Assembly (NCBI GenBank): GCA_903874585.1
Contig: CAIQSY010000272.1
Coordinates: 1-12,686, forward strand
Source: an uncultured Chlorobiaceae bacterium
Lineage (GTDB): Bacteria; Bacteroidota; Chlorobiia; Chlorobiales; Chlorobiaceae
Reading direction: 5' to 3'
DNA length: 12,686 nt
A program made the translations under genes and the position numbers. Below are positions 7,578 to 12,686 of the stretch, piece after piece. Below the pieces are notes generated by a model, which did not search any database, was not told the origin of the DNA, and was given only the letters and a program-made list of their open reading frames with translations. Every line of letters begins with the position of its first letter. Positions within the stretch are counted from its first letter, which is position 1.

Positions 7578-7608
7578 ATCAGGGTAGCCCGTTTCGAGTT
7601 GCCCTGAT
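7578..7608. terminator. Bidirectional terminator between convergent genes
   Basis: The 7-bp perfect stem ATCAGGG/CCCTGAT extends to about 11 pairs if two G-T wobbles are allowed, with a loop near CCGTTTCGA. It sits 15 bases after the EF-G-like stop and 10 bases past the glycosyltransferase stop on the other strand. On the minus strand the stem is followed by GCAGTTTTTAAA, a good U run. On the plus strand the tail is poorer (ATGGCAAATATT), though an A run precedes the stem, as in shared terminators. Confidence 0.75.
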
Positions 7609-7618
7609 ATGGCAAATA

Positions 7619-8392
7619 TTATAATCGACCGAAAAAAGATTTTATTGCCAGCCACCAAACAATCCAGATAGCTTCTCTCACGTTTTTTTTCGTCATTTTT
7701 GATGTACCCACCGATCGATCAACAAAAACAATAGGAATTTCTTGAATCTTAAATCCTTTCTTCCAGACCCGAAAATTCATTTCAATCTGAAATGAGTAGC
7801 CCTGAGAATTTATTCGATCCAGATCAAGCGCACGCAAAACATCACAATTGAAGCATTTAAATCCACTGGTAGGATCTTCAATCGGCATACCCGTAACAAA
7901 CCGAGTATAAATACTTGCCATTTTAGAAAGTATTAATCGACCAAGTGGCCAATTAATGACATTTATCGTATTGTTCATATATCGCGAGCCAATAACCAAG
8001 TGCGGCTTAGCATTTTGCATGGTATCGAGAAAACACTGAATCACTGCAGGATCGTGCGAATAATCTGCATCCATTTCAATCACATACTGATAACCATGCT
8101 GGAGTGCATAATGAAACCCTGTAATATACGCTGTTCCGAGTCCCATCTTTCGCTCCCTTGTCAACAAAGCAAGCCCACGTATTGAAGAGTGCATTGCTCG
8201 CACAATATCAGCAGTTCCATCGGGAGAGTTATCATCAACAACAAGAATATCGATACTTTTGTAATATCGCTCAGTAAGCTCAGTAAGCAGTTTGCCAATA
8301 TTGGCGGCTTCATTAAAGGTAGGAATAATAACTAAAGCCGGTTTTACCGACTCAAAACTCAAGGATGGTGTGACGATCTGTATCTCCGACAT
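7619..8392 (-). CDS. Polyprenol-phosphate sugar transferase, DPM1-like GT2
   Basis: A family 2 glycosyltransferase of the dolichyl-phosphate mannosyltransferase (DPM1) group, which moves a hexose from a nucleotide sugar to a polyprenyl phosphate at the inner membrane face. From the ATG at 8392 the protein has 257 residues. Motifs are IIPTFNEAANIG near the N-terminus, VVDDNSPDGT (about 51-60), MDADYSHDP with the DxD metal site (Asp108, Asp110), GSRY (135-138) and EDPTSGFKCF (172-181). A hydrophobic Trp/Ile-rich end (IWIVWWLAI) could touch the membrane, but there is no separate multi-helix domain, so this is the soluble-type enzyme. An upstream in-frame GTG at 8425 lies at the inner edge of the pscB terminator hairpin and is unlikely to be the start. 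Sugar and acceptor cannot be read from sequence. It is probably transcribed separately from pscAB. Confidence 0.9.
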   Translation of the reverse strand: MSEIQIVTPSLSFESVKPALVIIPTFNEAANIGKLLTELTERYYKSIDILVVDDNSPDGTADIVRAMHSSIRGLALLTRERKMGLGTAYITGFHYALQHGYQYVIEMDADYSHDPAVIQCFLDTMQNAKPHLVIGSRYMNNTINVINWPLGRLILSKMASIYTRFVTGMPIEDPTSGFKCFNCDVLRALDLDRINSQGYSFQIEMNFRVWKKGFKIQEIPIVFVDRSVGTSKMTKKNVREAIWIVWWLAIKSFFGRL

Positions 8393-8413
8393 GAAGAGTA
8401 AGTGGTTGCTAAA

Positions 8414-8452
8414 ACAGCAAAGCACTGTCTGAAGAAGACAATGCTTTGCTGT
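8414..8452 (-). terminator. Rho-independent terminator after pscB
   Basis: A perfect 11-bp inverted repeat, ACAGCAAAGCA (8414-8424) and TGCTTTGCTGT (8442-8452), with a 17-base loop that contains a smaller GTCT/AGAC stem. It begins 24 bases after the pscB stop. On the minus strand the descending arm runs straight into TTTTAGC, giving a short U tract. It separates pscAB from the glycosyltransferase gene and argues that the latter has its own promoter or depends on read-through. Confidence 0.8.
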
Positions 8453-8476
8453 AAATCTTGAAATAGCGGCTTACGA

Positions 8477-9196
8477 TTACTGTGATTCCCTATGAAATCT
8501 GTGAAGAAATCGGAGATCAAAATCAAGCCTTTCCGGTGGGGTGTACTTAAAGTCAAGAATTTCACCATCTGGCAAGATTTCAACAAGCGCACCACTTGGG
8601 CACTCATCAGTGGAGAAACAGGCTGCACAAGAGATACAAGCATCCTGATCTATATAACACCTGAAACCACCCTCCTGAACATCTCCATAAAATTTGTAGC
8701 CAATCGCATTAACTTTTGGCGGACATTTATCCAGACACAAACCACAACCAACACAAAGATTTTCTATAATAAAGTAGTGAGACTTTGCACGTGGTGTAGT
8801 TTTTTTAACTGGAGGCTGAGCTGCAACTGGAGTTCCTTTTGGAACAGGATTTGCTGCTGGCGCTTTTGCTGCGGGTGCTGAACCCTTAGCGACTGGTGCA
8901 GCTTTAGCATCACCAGCAGGCTTTGCAGCAGGAGCCGGCTTGGGTGCGACTTTAACCTCTTTTTTAACAGGAAAAGCTGACTCTTGCGGTAAACCAGAAC
9001 GTCCAAGATTAACATTAAGGGACGCCATACGAAGCTTATCACCTTTCTTCGGTGACACCTCTTTTGGTTTAGCTTTTATCTCTTTACCCGCAGGTGCTAC
9101 AGCTTTAGGTGCACTTGAGGCATCCTTTGGCTTTGCTGGTGGTGTTTTTGCTGCAGGTGATTGCGATATATCTGGCTTTTGTACAGGATCGGCCAT
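8477..9196 (-). CDS. pscB: Photosynthetic reaction centre iron-sulfur subunit PscB (FA/FB protein)
   Basis: PscB binds the two terminal [4Fe-4S] clusters, FA and FB, on the cytoplasmic side of the P840 reaction centre and passes electrons from FX to soluble ferredoxin. The 239-residue protein has two parts. Residues 1-138 are low-complexity and rich in Lys, Pro and Ala, probably disordered and strongly basic. Residues 139-239 form a bacterial ferredoxin-like domain. Cluster ligands are Cys148, 151, 154, 158 (CVGCGLCLDKCP) and Cys187, 190, 193, 199 (CISCAACFSTDECP). The second motif has five residues, not three, before its last cysteine. Cys180 is an extra, non-motif cysteine. A strong AGAGGAGG site precedes the ATG by 6-7 bases. 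It lies 85 bases downstream of pscA, with a stem-loop between them and an intrinsic terminator after it, forming the pscAB operon known from Chlorobium. Confidence 0.96.
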   Translation of the reverse strand: MADPVQKPDISQSPAAKTPPAKPKDASSAPKAVAPAGKEIKAKPKEVSPKKGDKLRMASLNVNLGRSGLPQESAFPVKKEVKVAPKPAPAAKPAGDAKAAPVAKGSAPAAKAPAANPVPKGTPVAAQPPVKKTTPRAKSHYFIIENLCVGCGLCLDKCPPKVNAIGYKFYGDVQEGGFRCYIDQDACISCAACFSTDECPSGALVEILPDGEILDFKYTPPERLDFDLRFLHRFHRESQ

Positions 9197-9241
9197 AAAA
9201 ACCCTCCTCTTTAATTACAGGATAAAACATTAAAAACAATA

Positions 9242-9273
9242 TTACCGGAGAAGTAATGCAACCTCTCCGGTAA
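9242..9273 (-). promoter_or_regulatory. pscA-pscB intercistronic stem-loop
   Basis: A perfect 10-bp inverted repeat, TTACCGGAGA (9242-9251) and TCTCCGGTAA (9264-9273), with a 12-base loop. It starts 8 bases after the pscA stop codon. On the minus strand the stem is followed by TATTGTTTTTAATG, so it has the form of a leaky intrinsic terminator. It lies 45 bases ahead of the pscB ATG and does not mask its ribosome binding site. Likely roles are partial termination, or stabilising the pscA 3' end after processing; which one applies cannot be told from sequence. Confidence 0.7.
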
Positions 9274-9281
9274 AACATCTC

Positions 9282-11477
9282 TTAGGCAATAAGCTTAATC
9301 AGATAATCAACAACTTGTGTCAACATAACTTGACCTGACACCGACGCGTCACCAACCTGTGGAGGTAGTGGAGAGTCTGTCTGATAGAAGCCATTACCAA
9401 TGAACAAGAAGACCAGCATAAATACACCAGAAAAATAAAGGAACGTACCAGCCATCTTTGAATCAGAAATTGTCAATACAGGAAAACGGAAGTTGACATC
9501 TCTATTGAGAAACTTCTTACCAAACCAACGGATGGTTCTGGTCTGAATATCAGCACCTTCAAGACGTGAACCGCGATCTTCAAACCATACTGCAAAACTG
9601 ATAAACCACACAAGGTGACCGATCATCAGAATTGTAGAAAGATGTGAACTCGAGAAAATGGTCACAGTCTCCGTCCAGAAATAGTAGAAGATACCTGACG
9701 TGTAATGATGCGCAAGATGAGCAACTGAATCCCAAGCCTTTGCATCCGCAGCAGGTACACCATACATCATCGATGCAATCCATGCACCATCAATGTACCA
9801 GCAAACAGCAGAAAGACCTTTGATTCCCCAAAGCATAGCAAACCATAACTGATCCTGAATAGAAACACCGCAAGTACCACCGTAAACAGGACCAAGACAT
9901 GGGAAAGAATACGAGTTTTTCTTTAAACCAAGATCATCCCAGAGTGGCGACGTATGCGAGAAGAAAGCGATACGAACAAGAGCAATAAGAGAGAAAAGAG
10001 AACCTGCAACAATAACGTGAACCATAACCCAGTCATTGATACTTGGATCCCTAAACATCCATTCAAACATTGGAAGTGGTTTCAACCAATAGAATGACAT
10101 TAAAATGTTCGTTCCAAAAAGATTCAGCTCACAAATGGTATTCCATACGATAACTGCGTACACAGAGAGCATGGTAGCAAAGCAAAGCGCCATAACTGTA
10201 CCAAGGATCTTGACCTGAACTTCCTGATCACGCCCTTTTGTAATAAAGACTGACTTGATCTGGCTGTAAAGACCATTAAGCTGAATCTTGAGGAGATATT
10301 GACCTCCATGATACACGCCTGCAAAAACATAAAGCACACCACAAATAATATGGTTAAAGGTTATGAGGTTAATAACCGTCCTTGCCATACCGAATGATGC
10401 ACCATTCTTTGGAAGAATTGCAAAAGCTTCGAAGTCTGCAAATTCTTTAGAGCCAGATATAATACGACCACCTTCTTGAACAAAATCGTAACTGACACGG
10501 TTAAAGGGCTCACCGTAAAGATAGAATACGAGGTTATCAAGTTCTTTGTAATAAGCCGCAAATGAAGGTTGCTGGAACGCAACAAATGCAATACAACCAA
10601 GAGCGATATTGATATAGCCAATTGCTGTCAAATGAACAGAAAAGGCAGCTTTCATATCGTCATTCAAGTGGGTTGCCGCATTTGGAGGATTGTTCCACCA
10701 GTAGATTCCGACAGCAAAGAAAACAACAAAGAAAACAAAAGACATAAATGTCTCAGAATTGATAGTCTGAAAATCAGGAATCGGTGCAAAACCCAGCACA
10801 AACCACATCAACAGACCCCAACCAAGAAAAAGCAAAGACATATAAACCGCATGAGGCCCTAATGCTTCTCTGTAACTCTTTGCGCTTATACCACTGAAAA
10901 CAACATCACCAAACTTGCCAAGAAAGCGGAAATCACGAAAATTTCCGGTACGTCCAGTAAATGGATTGGTAAGATTGTGTGTCCAGTGGCGCCATCCACC
11001 AAACATCAAGATTGAACCGGAAACAAGGTGGAAAAGTGCCCAACCAAGAAGGTTTGATGCTGCATATTGCAGATCATCTGTTTTGGTACTGTAAGTGTCA
11101 ATACCGAGAGAAACCATCCTTGGCTTAATCGTTAGATAGAACCAGTTGTCATGAAAACCAGGTGCTCCCCACGGAAATACCTGAATACCTGACACATAGT
11201 AAATTGCCATAAGAAAACCGAGAACTCCAAGCAAGGCAAGGTGTGCACCTACTACCTGCTCATCATCAACCTTGTCAGTATCAAAAATTTGATACCACTT
11301 GGTTGATCGAGTCTCTGTTCTCTGAAATAAAAAACGCCTCATCTTCGCAGCATCCTGCTCTTTAATAACAGAAGTTGCAGTAGATGGAACGCTACCCTTG
11401 GGAGAAGGAGCGTTCCCCTTGGGAGGTGGGACAGTGCCTTTTGGCTTGACTCCTGCCGGATTCACTTGTTCAGCCAT
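9282..11477 (-). CDS. pscA: P840 photosynthetic reaction centre core protein PscA
   Basis: PscA forms the homodimeric type I reaction-centre core of green sulfur bacteria. It carries the P840 special pair, the A0 acceptor, antenna bacteriochlorophylls and the inter-subunit FX [4Fe-4S] cluster. The 731-residue protein has the usual family length. A soluble N-terminus with a 7-residue PKGxxPx repeat (residues 12-32) precedes many hydrophobic helices, consistent with the eleven-helix plan; the first begins near residue 75. FX is identified by FPCLGPVYGGTC, with Cys527 and Cys536 (two from each monomer). Several histidines in helices, such as His374, His487 and His621, are candidate pigment ligands, but exact assignment needs a structure alignment. 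An AAGGAGAG site 8 bases upstream fixes the ATG. pscB follows in the same transcript. Confidence 0.97.
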   Translation of the reverse strand: MAEQVNPAGVKPKGTVPPPKGNAPSPKGSVPSTATSVIKEQDAAKMRRFLFQRTETRSTKWYQIFDTDKVDDEQVVGAHLALLGVLGFLMAIYYVSGIQVFPWGAPGFHDNWFYLTIKPRMVSLGIDTYSTKTDDLQYAASNLLGWALFHLVSGSILMFGGWRHWTHNLTNPFTGRTGNFRDFRFLGKFGDVVFSGISAKSYREALGPHAVYMSLLFLGWGLLMWFVLGFAPIPDFQTINSETFMSFVFFVVFFAVGIYWWNNPPNAATHLNDDMKAAFSVHLTAIGYINIALGCIAFVAFQQPSFAAYYKELDNLVFYLYGEPFNRVSYDFVQEGGRIISGSKEFADFEAFAILPKNGASFGMARTVINLITFNHIICGVLYVFAGVYHGGQYLLKIQLNGLYSQIKSVFITKGRDQEVQVKILGTVMALCFATMLSVYAVIVWNTICELNLFGTNILMSFYWLKPLPMFEWMFRDPSINDWVMVHVIVAGSLFSLIALVRIAFFSHTSPLWDDLGLKKNSYSFPCLGPVYGGTCGVSIQDQLWFAMLWGIKGLSAVCWYIDGAWIASMMYGVPAADAKAWDSVAHLAHHYTSGIFYYFWTETVTIFSSSHLSTILMIGHLVWFISFAVWFEDRGSRLEGADIQTRTIRWFGKKFLNRDVNFRFPVLTISDSKMAGTFLYFSGVFMLVFLFIGNGFYQTDSPLPPQVGDASVSGQVMLTQVVDYLIKLIA

Positions 11478-11851
11478 TGTATTCTCTCCTTTTTTTGTAC
11501 ATAATTCAGGTTAAAGAAACCGAAAGAAAAACTGTTGGGTTATGAACAATGCGATACAACCAGACCATGAAAAATTACTCAAAAAGCTGACAGAGCCTCT
11601 CAGGTGGATTGAAACGCATTGATCATCATCACGACATCCGAATCTATAGAAAAACAAAATTACAATCAACTCAAATAGAACGTTCTGTCAGAAGAAGAAA
11701 CACCTGACATGTTAGATGGCAAAATAAGAAAATTTATTGAATAATAAATTATTTTTAGCCTGTGAGTGATGCCTTGTGACTTTACAAAACAGCAGAAAAA
11801 TTATAATAATAATAGCACATAAAATATAAATTATAAACGATTTACAATCCT
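11478..11851. other. Divergent pscA-dapF intergenic region
   Basis: A 374-base AT-rich spacer with no supportable gene. Towards pscA, a -10-like TATAGA (minus strand, 11643-11648) has TTGATT 15 bases upstream, a suboptimal spacing. Towards dapF, a perfect TATAAT (11802-11807) has TTTACA (11781-11786) 15 bases before it, also short. An AT-only hairpin (AATTTATT, 11731-11738; AATAAATT, 11743-11750) followed by ATTTTTAG lies between them. Two pairs of inverted heptamers occur on the pscA side: CTGACAG (11587) with CTGTCAG (11685), and TCAGGTG (11600) with CACCTGA (11701). The pscA leader would be roughly 160 bases if the TATAGA site is used. All promoter calls here are weak. Confidence 0.45.
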
Positions 11852-12661
11852 ATGCAAATACCATTCAGTAAACTTTCTGGAGCAGGAAATGACTTTATCA
11901 TAATTGATAATCAAATGCTTACCATTGCGCTATCCGCAGCAACTATTAAGGCTCTTTGTACAAGAAGAACAGGAATAGGCTCTGATGGATTGATTCTTAT
12001 TGAGCCTTCACTACTGTACGATTTCAGCATGAAATACCATAATGCTGATGGTTTGCCTGGTTCAATGTGTGGTAATGGTGGACGATGCGCTGCTTACTTT
12101 GCTCATTCCATTGATATCCCATCTGGGAAAAATAATGAGTACACATTTGAAGCTAATGGTAATCGCTATGAAGCATGGATTACACAGCACGAAACGGTGA
12201 GATTACGTATGCTCGCCCCTCAACAATTTCGGCATGATATTGCTCTTGAAGAGCTCACCTGTCACTCGGTCAATACAGGGTCGCCACATGCTGTAATTTA
12301 TGTATCAGATTTAGCGTCTGTAAACGTCAATGAAACTGGCCGTACCATCAGGCATCGAACAGATATTTTTACAGGTGGCACAAATGTTAATTTTATTGAA
12401 GTTACCTCCCCAACATCTCTTGCGATTCGCACCTTTGAGCGAGGGGTTGAAGATGAAACGCTCGCCTGTGGAACAGGCGCTGTAGCAGCAGCACTTATGA
12501 GTTACCGTTTAGGGAAAACAAAAAGTAACCGTATACAAGTCAAAGTACAAAGTGGTGACATACTGACTGTTGAGTTCAGTGATTCCATGGATGAAGTATT
12601 CCTTACCGGTCCAGCAAAAATCATTTATGAAGGGATATTTCAATACCAGAACATGCTTTAA
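11852..12661 (+). CDS. dapF: Diaminopimelate epimerase
   Basis: DapF converts LL- to meso-diaminopimelate without a cofactor, supplying lysine synthesis and peptidoglycan cross-links. The gene is complete at 269 residues, close to the family norm of about 270. The two-domain fold is marked by SGAGNDF (9-15), the first catalytic cysteine in MCGNGGRC (Cys73), NTGSPHAV (141-148), GTNVNF (176-181), and ERGVEDETLACGTGA with the second catalytic cysteine (Cys206). The start MQIPFSKLSGAGND matches the family. No Shine-Dalgarno is visible in the AT-rich leader. It is transcribed away from pscA, and the window ends 25 bases after its stop, so operon partners downstream are unknown. Confidence 0.97.
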   Translation: MQIPFSKLSGAGNDFIIIDNQMLTIALSAATIKALCTRRTGIGSDGLILIEPSLLYDFSMKYHNADGLPGSMCGNGGRCAAYFAHSIDIPSGKNNEYTFEANGNRYEAWITQHETVRLRMLAPQQFRHDIALEELTCHSVNTGSPHAVIYVSDLASVNVNETGRTIRHRTDIFTGGTNVNFIEVTSPTSLAIRTFERGVEDETLACGTGAVAAALMSYRLGKTKSNRIQVKVQSGDILTVEFSDSMDEVFLTGPAKIIYEGIFQYQNML

Positions 12662-12686
12662 AAACAGCCTCAATTTGAAATTTGCA

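Noticed and set aside
8414..8452. Possible riboswitch or attenuator in front of the glycosyltransferase
   Set aside because: The stem is simple, sits just after pscB and ends in a U tract, which is fully explained as the pscB terminator.
8492..9233. Plus-strand open frames opposite pscB, including one of 129 codons
   Set aside because: They are antisense to a confidently identified gene with low-complexity sequence, have Cys/Trp-rich implausible products, and show no ribosome binding site.
11731..11758. AT-only hairpin with ATTTTT tail as a terminator of a small RNA
   Set aside because: The stem has no G-C pair, no transcript start or conserved RNA is recognisable upstream, and such palindromes are expected by chance in sequence this AT-rich.

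Overview
The window almost certainly comes from a green sulfur bacterium (Chlorobiaceae). The clearest evidence is a neighbouring pair encoding PscA, the homodimeric P840 reaction-centre core protein with its FX cysteine loop, and PscB, the Lys/Pro/Ala-rich FA/FB iron-sulfur subunit. A long, insert-bearing IspG fits the same group. Base composition looks fairly AT-rich by eye, which would suit a lower-GC Chlorobium; this was not computed.

Layout. At the left edge (minus strand) a tRNA-Thr(UGU), tRNA-Tyr(GUA), tRNA-Thr(GGU) cluster precedes the first 89 codons of tuf, which runs off the window. A good sigma70-like promoter sits in front of it. Next, also on the minus strand, comes eno - ftsB/divIC-like - long ispG - short-chain dehydrogenase. 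The last three are tightly packed. A hairpin between eno and ftsB may reduce read-through.

Across a 223-bp divergent spacer, a plus-strand EF-G paralogue is transcribed alone. It converges on a minus-strand DPM1-like glycosyltransferase, with a shared hairpin terminator between them. Upstream of that glycosyltransferase lie pscB and pscA (minus strand, pscA first), separated by a strong stem-loop and followed by an intrinsic terminator. A 374-bp AT-rich divergent spacer then leads to plus-strand dapF, which is complete.

How the genes relate. This is mostly core metabolism: glycolysis/gluconeogenesis (eno), MEP-pathway isoprenoid synthesis (ispG), lysine and peptidoglycan precursor synthesis (dapF), cell division (ftsB-like), translation (tuf, tRNAs, EF-G paralogue), and the photosynthetic reaction centre (pscAB). 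I see no mobile element, CRISPR array, defence island or new multigene system. The points most worth checking are the unusual switch-I/G1 sequence of EF-Tu, two stem defects in the co-transcribed tRNA-Thr genes, the pscA-pscB intercistronic hairpin, and paired inverted motifs in front of pscA.
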